NCBI GenBank assembly: GCA_024169445.1
Contig: JALKFA010000001.1
Span: forward strand, 2,542,001-2,606,000
From: Buttiauxella agrestis ATCC 33320
GTDB lineage: Bacteria; Pseudomonadota; Gammaproteobacteria; Enterobacterales; Enterobacteriaceae
Direction of reading: 5' to 3'
Length of the DNA stretch: 64,000 bases
Of the stretch, positions 39,407 to 48,293 are shown piece after piece; positions within the stretch are counted from its first letter, which is position 1, and each line of letters starts with the position of its first letter. The notes under the pieces are model-generated. The model made no database searches, was not told the origin of the DNA, and saw nothing but the letters and a program-made list of their open reading frames with translations. The translations under genes and the position numbers were made by a program.

Positions 39407-39500
39407 TCCCAAAAGGATCGTAATGGGTCAGAACCGCCAGTGTTGGTGTGGTTTCTGGCCCATCATGCAACTGCATTAAAAGCGCCCCATAAAGCGGGCA

Positions 39501-39519
39501 GGCGTGGCGGGGATAGCAT
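39501..39519. other. cos site (19-nt cohesive end)
   Basis: GGCGTGGCGGGGATAGCAT followed by TGCGCGCTG, which matches in form and place (between A and Q) the P2 cohesive end GGCGAGGCGGGGAAAGCAC as I recall it. Terminase P/M would cut here; the linear genome would begin with Q. The rest of the 39407-39658 gap is GC/T-rich with no supported gene. Confidence 0.75.
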
Positions 39520-39658
39520 TGCGCGCTGGCGTGATATTTATTTTATTTAATTTGCGCCTGAGCGCATCGTGATGGCGTTTTTGGGTGTGCCGCTTCGTTT
39601 GGTGTGGTTGGCGGTGTACGCACCGTGTGGTGCGTCTGAGGGCGTGAGGCGAGGGCGT

Positions 39659-39683
39659 AAAAAAGCCGCTATATCAGCGGCTG
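39659..39683 (-). terminator. Terminator of the P-Q transcript
   Basis: 7-bp stem AGCCGCT/AGCGGCT with the T-run on the minus strand, 11 bases after the Q stop. Confidence 0.85.
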
Positions 39684-39693
39684 CAATCGGAAG

Positions 39694-40728
39694 TTATTCG
39701 GCGGGTGTCAGCTCGTAAGGTTTAAAGCGGATCACCTCTGCACCAATCCACTCGTTCACCTCCTTGATTCGCTCCTGCAACGGCGTCAGCTCGTTACGCA
39801 CAAACACTTGCGCGGCTTTCACTACGTCACCGAAACCACCGGTATTGTTGGGAATGACACCCATCATCTGGGGCGGCACACGGTGCGCGCTCATTAAGTC
39901 CTCGGCACTGGCTTTCTTGATGTTAAAGAAATCATCTTTGGTCGCCACTTCACTGAGCGGCACGATTTTAATCCCGTCAGGTTTGCCGTTCGGCGCATAG
40001 AAAAACAGGTTTTTAAAATTCCCCAGTCCTTTTGAGCTGCGCATCGCTTCGCGCAGGGATTCCACATCCGTGCTGCTCTGCGCGGCGTCCGTCACATACA
40101 TGATGTAACCGGCGTGCGCGCCGTTCTGGTAATACTTGCGACGGAAAAGCGTTGCCGATTCATTCAGCCAGGCTGAATTAAGGGCGCTGAGGTATTCCGG
40201 CAGGCCGTAAAGCTCCTGGTTGATATCCGGTTCCAGCAGGTGGAATACGGAGCCAGGCGCGAACTCATGCGGGGTGACAAACGACTGCACAAACCAGTAA
40301 GCGTCCTCGTTCGTCCCCTTGCGGGTGTATTTGGCCGGTGAGGTTTCCAGCCGTAACAACTTGCCGGTGACACTCATGCGCTTTTCCAGAAACGCATTGC
40401 CGAACACCAGAAAATCCAGCGCGAAGCGGCTGAAATCCTGCTGCGATAACAGCGGGTGCGGGATAAAGGTCGAGGCCAGAATATTGCGTTTCACATAAAT
40501 CGGTGAGCTGTGGTGCACGGCTGCGCGCAGCGTTTTAGCCAGCCCGGTAAAACTCACCGGCGGCTCAAACCATTTGCCGTTCCCGACGCACTCGGTGTAA
40601 TCCAGAATGTCACGGCGATCGAGCACCGGCGACGGCTCACCAAAGGTGAAGGCTTCCATTTTTTGCGGTGCCGCAGCCGGTGGTGTGATGGTATTTTTTG
40701 CTGCGTGATGTTTGCGTTTCTTCGCCAT
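39694..40728 (-). CDS. Q: Portal protein (gpQ)
   Basis: 344 aa, P2 gpQ length. Forms the dodecameric portal at the capsid vertex. Contains GNAFLEKRMSVTGKLLRLE and LMSAHRVPPQMMGVIPNNTGGFGDV, typical of PBSX/P2-type portals. Starts at TAATG with the stop of P. Confidence 0.95.
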   Translation of the reverse strand: MAKKRKHHAAKNTITPPAAAPQKMEAFTFGEPSPVLDRRDILDYTECVGNGKWFEPPVSFTGLAKTLRAAVHHSSPIYVKRNILASTFIPHPLLSQQDFSRFALDFLVFGNAFLEKRMSVTGKLLRLETSPAKYTRKGTNEDAYWFVQSFVTPHEFAPGSVFHLLEPDINQELYGLPEYLSALNSAWLNESATLFRRKYYQNGAHAGYIMYVTDAAQSSTDVESLREAMRSSKGLGNFKNLFFYAPNGKPDGIKIVPLSEVATKDDFFNIKKASAEDLMSAHRVPPQMMGVIPNNTGGFGDVVKAAQVFVRNELTPLQERIKEVNEWIGAEVIRFKPYELTPAE

Positions 40729-42500
40729 TAGTTGAACTCCAGAATTGAGGTTGATGCGTTGCCGCTACCGGCAGTTAATGGCTCATTTAACAGGGCGTGC
40801 ATGGTTGCCCACGCGACATCGGCGTGGCTGGCTTCTTCGCTGCGGCTGGCGTCATAGGTGGCACTGCGTCCGCTGCTGGTCATGGTTTTACGGATAGCCA
40901 TAAACGAGGCGGTGATATCGGTGTAACTCACGTCGTACTCCAGGCATCCGCGCGCAATCGTGTCTTTGGCTTTGAGCACCATCGCGGTTTTCACCTCGGG
41001 GCTGTAGCGGATTTCACGCGCTGCCGGGTAGAAGGCTCTGACGAGCTGGTAAACACCCTGACCGATGCCGGTCGCATCGATGCCGATATATTCGACGTGG
41101 TATTTTTCTGTCAGCTTTTTGATGGATTCGGCCTGGGTGGCAAAGTCCATCCCCTTCCACTGGTGGCGCTCCAGAATCCTGAATTTGCCACCGGCAACCA
41201 CTGGCGGAGCCAGCACCACACATCCGGCACTGTCGCCGGTGTGTGAAGGATCGTAACCAATCCACACCGGGCGATAACCAAACGGACGCGTGGCGAACGG
41301 CTGCCAGTCATCCGCCCAGGCTTCCATGCTGTCGACCATGCAGCGTTGCAGCTCCTCGAACGGAAACACCGACGCTTTGTCGTCGACAAATTCACACATG
41401 AACAAATTGCGGAAATCCTCGGCGCTGTTTTCGCGCTTCAGCGTGTCGAGGTTAAACAGGTCGCAGCCACCGGCGAGCGCATCCTCGATGGTGACAATCT
41501 GCCGCCACTGACCATCGGCGCAGGCCATGCCGTTTTTTAATGCGGCGTGGCTGATATCGAGGTCGACGCACTCGCTTTTATCCGACCGGCCTTTGTTAAA
41601 CAGCTCCCCTGACCAGAACGGGTACGCGCCATGCGCCAGCGTGGACGGGGTCGAGAAATAGGTCGAGCGCAGATGCTGCTGCGAGGACATGCCCGACGCC
41701 ACTTTGCGCAGCTTCTGAAAGTTGGGTATCCAGAAAATCTCATCGACCAGCAGGTCGCCGTTGTGGCTCTGCGCGGTGTTGGAGTTGGTGCCGAGGAAAA
41801 TCAGTTTTGCGCCGTTGTTGCCGATGACAATCGGGTCACCGGTCAGGTCGACATCGACCAGGCGTGCGAACTGGATGATGTACTCGCGGAACACATACGC
41901 CTGCGTCTTACTCGCCGAGAGGAAAATCTGGTTATGGCCGGTTTTCAGGGCGCGTAACAGCGATTCACGCGAGAAATAAAACGTTGCGCCAATCTGGCGG
42001 GATTTGAGGATATTGCGGATACGGTGTTGCAGTCCCGCCTGATGCCAGCCGAGCTGATATTCAAAGGATTCGGCAAAGAAAATCTCCTCCAGTTTCTCGA
42101 TAGCCTCGTCGCTGAAATAGTTCTTTTTCGGCTTCTTACGCTCGCCTTTATTGCGGTTCGCCACGTTGGGATTTAAATCCGCTTCACTGCCGGTCTGGTT
42201 ATAGCGATTCACCCGCGCCAGCCGCTCAATCTGTCGGCCTAACAGGTCGATTTCTTTGAAGTCGCCGCCGTCTTTTTTCGGCTTGGTAATCAGCTGAATA
42301 AGCCGCGCTTCGAGACTGTTTTCAACACGGCTAATGGGCGCAATGCTGTCCCAGCCGTCGCGCTGTTTCCAGCTCTGCACCGTCGGGCGTTTCTGGCTGA
42401 GCATTTCGGCAATCTGTGGCACGGAAAACCCCTGCCAGTAGAGCAGTGACGCCTGTCGTCGTGGATCTTTAAGAATGGAGGTATCGGTGGTGATGGTCAT
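40728..42500 (-). CDS. P: Terminase large subunit, ATPase/nuclease (gpP)
   Basis: 590 aa. N-terminal HTH (QIAEMLSQKRPTVQSWKQRDGW), ATPase domain around RQIGATFYFSRE with LLVDEIFWIP as Walker B, and an RNase-H-like nuclease with GYDPSHTGD. Packages DNA together with gpM from cos. Divergent from O. Confidence 0.95.
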   Translation of the reverse strand: MTITTDTSILKDPRRQASLLYWQGFSVPQIAEMLSQKRPTVQSWKQRDGWDSIAPISRVENSLEARLIQLITKPKKDGGDFKEIDLLGRQIERLARVNRYNQTGSEADLNPNVANRNKGERKKPKKNYFSDEAIEKLEEIFFAESFEYQLGWHQAGLQHRIRNILKSRQIGATFYFSRESLLRALKTGHNQIFLSASKTQAYVFREYIIQFARLVDVDLTGDPIVIGNNGAKLIFLGTNSNTAQSHNGDLLVDEIFWIPNFQKLRKVASGMSSQQHLRSTYFSTPSTLAHGAYPFWSGELFNKGRSDKSECVDLDISHAALKNGMACADGQWRQIVTIEDALAGGCDLFNLDTLKRENSAEDFRNLFMCEFVDDKASVFPFEELQRCMVDSMEAWADDWQPFATRPFGYRPVWIGYDPSHTGDSAGCVVLAPPVVAGGKFRILERHQWKGMDFATQAESIKKLTEKYHVEYIGIDATGIGQGVYQLVRAFYPAAREIRYSPEVKTAMVLKAKDTIARGCLEYDVSYTDITASFMAIRKTMTSSGRSATYDASRSEEASHADVAWATMHALLNEPLTAGSGNASTSILEFN

Positions 42501-42565
42501 GTTTGCCTCGCGTTATTCGACAGAGGCAAGGCTACTGAAGCGGGGTACGATGCGCGCTAAGGTGC

Positions 42566-42580
42566 TGTTGTGTCAGGGGT
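42566..42580. promoter_or_regulatory. Candidate Ogr-dependent late promoter region P/O
   Basis: TGTTGTGTCAGG in the 165-base gap between P (-) and O (+). TTGTG(T/C) also occurs before V and FI, at the positions of the P2 late promoters. The activator site is inferred. Confidence 0.35.
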
Positions 42581-42665
42581 AAGCCATCCGGGATGAATGG
42601 CAGACCGGGTGCAGAGTCAGGAAACTAAGCCTGACCCAATCACCCCACACTCAGGACTCCTGAAC

Positions 42666-43487
42666 ATGGCAAAGAAAGTTTCTAAATGGTTCCGCATCGG
42701 CGTCGAAGGTGACACCTGCGACGGTCGCGTGATCAGCGGCACCGATATTCAGGAAATGGCCGATTCATTCGACCCGCGTGTCTACGGCGCACGCATCAAT
42801 CTCGAGCACATCACCAGTGTGTTACCTGACAGCCCGTTTTGCCGTTACGGCGATGTCACCGAGCTGAAAGCCGAGACCATCGACGATGATTCCGCGCTCA
42901 ACGGCAAGCTCGCGCTGTTCGCCCGCATCACCCCGCTGGCGAATCTGGTGGAAATGGTCGGCAAAGGCCAGAAGGTTTACACCTCGATGGAAATTCGCCC
43001 GAATTTCTCCAACTCCGGCAAGTGCTATCTGATTGGCCTGGCTGTCACCGACGACCCGGCAAGCCTCGGCACTGAATATCTGGAATTCTGCTCGCGTGCC
43101 AAAACCAACCCGCTTTCTGGTCGCAAGGAACGTCCGGAGGATTTGTTCTCGGTTGCCACGCTGGCCGAGCTGGAATTTGAAGACCAGCCCGACACCCTGC
43201 TGAACAAGCTGACCGACACCGTCAAAGGCATTTTCAGCCGTAAACAGGCTGATGACGATGCGCGTTTTAACGATGTGCATGAAGCGGTAACGGTGGTCAC
43301 CGAGCAGGTGCAGGCCAACCACGACGCCACTGAGCAGCGTCTGAATGCGATGGAACTGTCATTCAACACCCTGAAAGGCGAACTCTCCACGCTGGAAACC
43401 TCACTCGACAACACCGAGAGCTTTACGCAGCGCCGTCGCGAACCGGCAAGCGGCGGCAATGGCGACTCAGTGCTGACCAACTGTTAA
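42666..43487 (+). CDS. O: Capsid scaffolding protein/protease (gpO)
   Basis: 273 aa from the ATG at 42666 (MAKKVSKWFRIGVEG). N-terminal serine-protease part with the conserved NLEHI and YTSMEI, C-terminal helical scaffold. It directs assembly of the N shell and cuts itself, N and Q. Confidence 0.93.
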   Translation: MAKKVSKWFRIGVEGDTCDGRVISGTDIQEMADSFDPRVYGARINLEHITSVLPDSPFCRYGDVTELKAETIDDDSALNGKLALFARITPLANLVEMVGKGQKVYTSMEIRPNFSNSGKCYLIGLAVTDDPASLGTEYLEFCSRAKTNPLSGRKERPEDLFSVATLAELEFEDQPDTLLNKLTDTVKGIFSRKQADDDARFNDVHEAVTVVTEQVQANHDATEQRLNAMELSFNTLKGELSTLETSLDNTESFTQRRREPASGGNGDSVLTNC

Positions 43488-43518
43488 CCCCGAACAACCT
43501 CATTAATCAGGAAAAACA

Positions 43519-44589
43519 ATGCGCCCACAAACTCGCTTTAAATTTAACGCCTACCTCACCCAAGTGGCGAAGCTCAACAACGTCGACACCGGCGACATGA
43601 CCAAAAAATTCAGCGTTGACCCGTCCGTCACGCAAACGCTGATGAACACCATGCAGGAGTCATCCGACTTTCTGACCCGCATCAACATGGTGCCGGTCTC
43701 GGAAATGAAGGGGGAAAAAATCGGTGTCGGTGTCTCCGGCTCAATTGCCAGCACCGCCGATACCGCCAGTGGTCATGAGCGTCAGACCGAAGATTTCACC
43801 GCGCTGGAGTCCAATAAATACGAATGTGATCAGGTCAATTTCGATTTCCATATTCGTTTTCGTACCCTCGATTTATGGGCGCGTTTCCAGGACTTCCAGC
43901 TGCGTATTCGTAACGCCATTATCAAACGTCAGTCGCTTGATTTAATGATGGCCGGTTTCAACGGCATTAAGCGTGCGCCGACGTCTGACCGCAGCAAAAA
44001 TCCGCTGTTGCAGGACGTGGCGGTCGGCTGGTTGCAGAAATACCGCAACGAAGCGCCTGCGCGCGTGATGAACAAACATACCGCTGAAGATGGCACTGTT
44101 TCGGATGTGATCCGCGTGGGTAAACACGGCGATTACGCCAACCTTGATGCGCTGGTGATGGATGCCACCAATACCATGATTGCGCCGTGGTATCAGGAAG
44201 ACCCGGATTTGGTGGTCATCTGTGGCCGTCAGTTACTGGCCGACAAATATTTCCCGATTGTGAACCAGGAGCAGGCCAACACCGAAGCGATGGCGGCGGA
44301 CGTGATCGTCAGCCAGAAACGCATCGGTAACCTGCCAGCGGTACGCGTGCCGTTCTTCCCGGCGAATGGACTGATGGTGACCACGCTGGAAAACTTGTCC
44401 ATTTACTACATGGATGACAGCCATCGCCGCATCATTGATGAGAACGGCAAGCTCGACCGTATCGAAAACTACGAATCCATGAACATTGATTACGTGATCG
44501 AGGATTACGCCGCTGGTTGCCTGGTTGAAAACATCCAGCTCGGTGAGTTCCCTGCGCCGCCGAAAGATGAACCGGCAGCGGAGGCATAA
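43519..44589 (+). CDS. N: Major capsid protein precursor (gpN)
   Basis: 356 aa, MRPQTRFKFNAYLTQVAKLN start typical of P2-like N. N-terminal arm is cut by gpO in maturation. AGGAAAAAC upstream. High-level structural protein with HK97 fold. Confidence 0.95.
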   Translation: MRPQTRFKFNAYLTQVAKLNNVDTGDMTKKFSVDPSVTQTLMNTMQESSDFLTRINMVPVSEMKGEKIGVGVSGSIASTADTASGHERQTEDFTALESNKYECDQVNFDFHIRFRTLDLWARFQDFQLRIRNAIIKRQSLDLMMAGFNGIKRAPTSDRSKNPLLQDVAVGWLQKYRNEAPARVMNKHTAEDGTVSDVIRVGKHGDYANLDALVMDATNTMIAPWYQEDPDLVVICGRQLLADKYFPIVNQEQANTEAMAADVIVSQKRIGNLPAVRVPFFPANGLMVTTLENLSIYYMDDSHRRIIDENGKLDRIENYESMNIDYVIEDYAAGCLVENIQLGEFPAPPKDEPAAEA

Positions 44590-44592
44590 ACC

Positions 44593-45345
44593 ATGACGAG
44601 TCCCGCTGCACGACACATGATGCGGGTCTCGGCCATTGTGACCGCGCAGCGGGATGATAACCCGCTGCGCCATGCAAATGCTTACGAGCAGATGCTGGTC
44701 AAACTGGCCGCCGACCAGCGCATTTTAAAAACCATTCATTCCATCGAGCGCAAGGCCGACAAAAAGCGCGCGCTGTTGCCGTCCTATGCGCCGTGGGTCG
44801 CCGGTGTACTGGCCGAAGGCAAAGGCGCGCAGGATGACATCGTGATGACTGTCATGCTGTGGAAGCTCGATGCCGGTGATATTGCCGGTGCGCTGGAGAT
44901 TGGCCGCTATGCGATGCAGTACGGGCTGACCATGCCAGCGCAGCACAAACGCACCACGCCGTATGTGCTGGCCGAAGATGTGGCACTGGCGGCCATGCGT
45001 GCCCACGCTGACGGTGAGCCGGTCGACGTTGGACTGTTGCTGGCGACCCAGACCCTGACCAGTACCGCCGATATGCCCGACAAGGTGCGCGGCAGGCTGC
45101 ACAAAATCACCGGGCTGGTACTGCGTGACGTGGGGCTGCTGGCGGATGCACTCGCACAACTGAAGCGAGCCATGCAGCTCGATGCACAGGCGGGGGTGAA
45201 AAAGGACATTGAGCGCCTCGAAAGCGCGCTCAAACCTAAGCCCGTCACCGTGAAAAAACCAAAGACAAAACCGCGAGCGCGTAAACCTGCGACCACACTA
45301 GGCAAACGCGGTCGTCCCCGCAAACTGGCTAACACCACCGGTTAA
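44593..45345 (+). CDS. M: Terminase small subunit (gpM)
   Basis: 250 aa, starts 3 bases after N. Endonuclease/DNA-recognition subunit of the terminase. The C-terminal tail is strongly basic (KPKPVTVKKPKTKPRARKP), with AT-hook-like KRGRPRK. Confidence 0.93.
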   Translation: MTSPAARHMMRVSAIVTAQRDDNPLRHANAYEQMLVKLAADQRILKTIHSIERKADKKRALLPSYAPWVAGVLAEGKGAQDDIVMTVMLWKLDAGDIAGALEIGRYAMQYGLTMPAQHKRTTPYVLAEDVALAAMRAHADGEPVDVGLLLATQTLTSTADMPDKVRGRLHKITGLVLRDVGLLADALAQLKRAMQLDAQAGVKKDIERLESALKPKPVTVKKPKTKPRARKPATTLGKRGRPRKLANTTG

Positions 45346-45437
45346 GAATGCGCCCCGCGCCGGACGGCACGCCGGTTGAGACTGGATTTATTCCTCATCG
45401 ATACCGGCGTCCACCGTCCACCTATTTTGAGGTTGTC

Positions 45438-45944
45438 ATGACGACAGTGATTATCAGCAAGCCTGAAAGCCCGCAGGTCGGTCAGGGTGTGGTTATTCCC
45501 CCACGCCCGGTCGCGGAAGCGGCCATTACCAATACGGCTTTTTTCCCCGACGTTGAGCCGCTGCGCATTCGCGAGCTGCTGCGCCTTGAGCACACCATCA
45601 CACCGGTTCGGCTGCGCGCCGCCATTGTTGACGGGATGGCGGAAACCAACGCCGAGTTACGCGACTACCGCCGTGAGCAGATGGCGCTCGGGTATGACAG
45701 CCTGGCTGCTATACCGGCTGACGCGATTGATGGGGAAAGTGTGCGGTGTTTTTACTACCTGCAAGCCGTGACCGCGATGACCACCGCGAAGCTTTATGAG
45801 AACTATCGAGGCGTGGATGCGAGCGCTAAGGGGGATAAAAAAGCCGACAGCATCGAGAGCACCATTGATGAGATGTGGCGGGATATGCGCTGGGCGGTGT
45901 CGCGCCTCCAGGACAAATCCCGCTGCATCATCGGGCAAATCTGA
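45438..45944 (+). CDS. L: Head completion protein (gpL)
   Basis: 168 aa from the ATG at 45438; the 30-codon open stretch before it is not coding. Connects the portal to the tail. Overlaps X by one base (TGATG). Confidence 0.92.
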   Translation: MTTVIISKPESPQVGQGVVIPPRPVAEAAITNTAFFPDVEPLRIRELLRLEHTITPVRLRAAIVDGMAETNAELRDYRREQMALGYDSLAAIPADAIDGESVRCFYYLQAVTAMTTAKLYENYRGVDASAKGDKKADSIESTIDEMWRDMRWAVSRLQDKSRCIIGQI

Positions 45945-46147
45945 TGCGGGTGACGGCTCTACAGGGCGACACGCTCGATGCACTGTGTGCGCGCCATTAC
46001 CGGCGCACCGAGGGTGTGGTCGAAGCGGTCCTACTCGCCAATCCAGGTCTCGCAGAATTCGGTGAGGAACTGCCGCACGGCACCGCCGTTGAACTGCCGG
46101 ATGTCGATTCCTCACCGGTCACGGAGACCCTGAATTTATGGGACTGA
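45944..46147 (+). CDS. X: Tail protein X (LysM-like)
   Basis: 67 aa, MRVTALQGDTLDALCARHYRRTEG..., a LysM-like fold typical of P2 gpX. The longer frame upstream lies inside L and is not used. Confidence 0.92.
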   Translation: MRVTALQGDTLDALCARHYRRTEGVVEAVLLANPGLAEFGEELPHGTAVELPDVDSSPVTETLNLWD

Positions 46148-46149
46148 CA

Positions 46150-46359
46150 ATGGAAAAAATCACCACGTTTGTCACCTACTGGCTGTCAGTGGCGCTGGCA
46201 TATTTCGGTACGCAGACGCCGGAAAAGTTGGCGCTGTATGTCGGCGGGGGCTGTGCGATTTTCACCGCGCTGGTGAATTTCTGGTATCGCCGCCAGACCT
46301 TCCGCTATCTGCGCGCAATGGGGCTGAATGAGGAGGTGGTGCGTGGCATCAATCGTTAA
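46150..46359 (+). CDS. Y: Holin (P2 gpY/HP1 type)
   Basis: 69 aa (73 if the ATG at 46138 is used) with two hydrophobic helices and a basic tail. GGGA 7 bases before 46150 supports the shorter form. The dual ATG could also give two products, as in lambda S, but this is speculation. First gene of the lysis cassette. Confidence 0.85.
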   Translation: MEKITTFVTYWLSVALAYFGTQTPEKLALYVGGGCAIFTALVNFWYRRQTFRYLRAMGLNEEVVRGINR

Positions 46360-46852
46360 ACGTTGCAGTGTCGCGGCAGTGCTGGCGCTTGCCGTTCTGC
46401 TGCCGGATTTCTCTTTACTGAAAACCTCACCCGACGGGCTGGCACTGATTGCCGACCTCGAAGGGTGTCGCCTGAAGCCGTACCAGTGCAGCGCTGGTGT
46501 CTGGACGTCAGGCATCGGTCACACCGCAGGCGTTACGCCAAAAGGCGATATTACCGAGCGTCAGGCCGCGCAGAACCTGGTCAGCGACGTGCTGAATGTC
46601 GAGCGCCGCCTCGCCGTCTGTGTGCCGGTCGATATGCCGCAGCCGGTGTATGACGCAGTGGTGAGTTTTGCGTTTAACGTTGGCACCGGCGCGGCCTGTC
46701 GCTCGACGCTGGTTTCGTTTATCAAACGCCAGCAATGGATGCAGGCGTGCAACCAGCTTCCGCGCTGGGTGTATGTCAACGGGAAGAAAAATAGCGGGCT
46801 GGAAAACCGCCGTGCACGCGAGCGCACTTACTGCCTTAAGGGGGCTCAATGA
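46343..46852 (+). CDS. K: SAR-type endolysin, GH24 lysozyme (gpK)
   Basis: 169 aa. N-terminal hydrophobic stretch (SVAAVLALAVLLPDF, 9-23) that looks like a signal-anchor-release sequence, then the catalytic triad E40-X8-C49-X5-T55 (T4 lysozyme family E-D/C-T). GTG start at 46343 with GAGGAGG 6 bases upstream, overlapping the holin by 17 bases. Confidence 0.9.
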   Translation: MASIVKRCSVAAVLALAVLLPDFSLLKTSPDGLALIADLEGCRLKPYQCSAGVWTSGIGHTAGVTPKGDITERQAAQNLVSDVLNVERRLAVCVPVDMPQPVYDAVVSFAFNVGTGAACRSTLVSFIKRQQWMQACNQLPRWVYVNGKKNSGLENRRARERTYCLKGAQ

Positions 46853-47274
46853 AAACGCTGATGATTTTACTGTTGCTGGTCGTCGCCGGTCTGATGTGGA
46901 TGAAGCGCGAAAACAACACGCTGACCCGCTCGTTTGAAAAGGCAAACCGTGTCGCCGGTGAGCAGCAAACCCAGATCATCATGCTGCGCAATCAGCTCGA
47001 TGTTGCCGCAAAACTCCGGCAGCGGAATGAACAGGCGCAGGTCGATTTACGCAACCAGCTCGCCACCGCAGACACCCTGGCGGCCAATCGTGGCATCACC
47101 GTGACGAGGTTACTCAATGAAAATAAAGCACTGCGTGAGTGGTATGAGTCTGTTTTGCCTGATGACATTATCCGGCTGCACACCCGCCCCGCCTTCACCA
47201 CCACCGCTGATTATTTACAGTGGCTGTCCGAAAGTGGCGCTGTGCAAGATACCGGCAAGCAGCCCGCACACTAA
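46849..47274 (+). CDS. lysB: LysB, inner-membrane spanin (Rz-like)
   Basis: 141 aa: N-terminal membrane helix (LMILLLLVVAGLMWM) and a long periplasmic coiled coil (30-105). Overlaps the endolysin stop by 4 bases. Works with lysC to fuse the two membranes in lysis. Confidence 0.9.
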   Translation: MKTLMILLLLVVAGLMWMKRENNTLTRSFEKANRVAGEQQTQIIMLRNQLDVAAKLRQRNEQAQVDLRNQLATADTLAANRGITVTRLLNENKALREWYESVLPDDIIRLHTRPAFTTTADYLQWLSESGAVQDTGKQPAH

Positions 47275-47407
47275 CGGTGATTTAAGCGCGGACATTCGCC
47301 AGCTTGAGGTGGCACTGTTCAGCTGTGCCACCCAGACGGAAACCATCAAACATTGCCAGGACTCACTCGATGCTCAAGCCCGCCAGTTTACGAAAAGCCC
47401 TTTGTGA
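47117..47407 (+). CDS. lysC: LysC, outer-membrane spanin lipoprotein (Rz1-like)
   Basis: 96 aa, nested in lysB in another frame and extending past it. Lipobox LSGC with Cys21 as lipid site, then a Pro-rich stretch APPSPPPLI, the mark of Rz1-type spanins. Confidence 0.87.
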   Translation: MKIKHCVSGMSLFCLMTLSGCTPAPPSPPPLIIYSGCPKVALCKIPASSPHTNGDLSADIRQLEVALFSCATQTETIKHCQDSLDAQARQFTKSPL

Positions 47408-47837
47408 CGCGGCACCGGTGCTGCGCAATAATCCCGACATGCTGCGCATTTTTATCGACAGCGGGAAAATAGCTTCAACGCTTGCCAGTTCGCTGTCGTT
47501 TGAAAATCAGTACACGCTGAATGTCGTGGTCACCGATTATCACGGGGATCTGGATTACCTCATCGTGCCGGTTAACGCCTGGCTGCGGGAAAATCAGCCC
47601 GACATCATGACCACGGATGAGGGCCGTAAAAAAGGTTTCACGTATATTGCCGATATCAACGACGACGAGAGTGTCGATGTCAGTATCAGCCTGTTGCTGA
47701 CCGAGCGCACACTGGTCAGGCAGGAAGGTGAAGCGCTGCACGTGAAGCACGTTCCTGAGCCGCCCCTGCCGGAGAATGTCACCCGCCCGATGGAGCTTTA
47801 TGCGCATGGCGAACTGGTGAGTCAGTGGCATGAATGA
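47370..47837 (+). CDS. R: Tail completion protein R
   Basis: 155 aa, start at 47370 inside the end of lysC (MLKPASLRKALCDAAPVLRNNPD), P2 gpR. Needed for joining of tail and head. Confidence 0.92.
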   Translation: MLKPASLRKALCDAAPVLRNNPDMLRIFIDSGKIASTLASSLSFENQYTLNVVVTDYHGDLDYLIVPVNAWLRENQPDIMTTDEGRKKGFTYIADINDDESVDVSISLLLTERTLVRQEGEALHVKHVPEPPLPENVTRPMELYAHGELVSQWHE

Positions 47838-48279
47838 GTTCAAACCCTTTGAGGACAAACTCGCCGGGCTGATTGCTGCGTTATCACCGACAGCGCGACG
47901 CAAAATGACGGCTGAGATTGCGAAGGAGTTGCGAGTCTCACAGCAAAAGCGCATCAAACGCCAGCAGGCACCGGACGGCACGCCGTATGCCGCCCGTAAA
48001 CGTCAGTCGGTGAAGGGTAAAAAAGGTCGGGTGAAGCGTGAGATGTTTACCAAACTGCGCACCAATCGCTATATGAAAGCGAAAGGCACTAGTGAGGCTG
48101 CTGTAGTAGAGTTTACCGCGCGGGTTCAGCGTATGGCGCGGGTACATCAGGACGGGTTGCGGGATAAGCCCAACCGTTACAGTGAGGGTGTGCAGTATGA
48201 GGCGCGTCCCTTGTTAGGGGGTAGTCATGGTGATGAGCAACTCATACAGGGCATAATCATCGATTATCTAATTAAATAG
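47830..48279 (+). CDS. S: Tail completion protein S
   Basis: 149 aa, P2 gpS/virion morphogenesis family, overlapping R by 8 bases. Basic centre KRIKRQQAPDGTPYAARKRQ. Last gene before a cargo gene on the other strand. Confidence 0.92.
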   Translation: MNEFKPFEDKLAGLIAALSPTARRKMTAEIAKELRVSQQKRIKRQQAPDGTPYAARKRQSVKGKKGRVKREMFTKLRTNRYMKAKGTSEAAVVEFTARVQRMARVHQDGLRDKPNRYSEGVQYEARPLLGGSHGDEQLIQGIIIDYLIK

Positions 48280-48293
48280 CACACCCTTACTTT

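Noticed and set aside
39392-39478. 28-codon ORF MDSHDPKRIVMGQ.. before cos
   Set aside because: No good SD and it overlaps another weak ORF; insufficient support.
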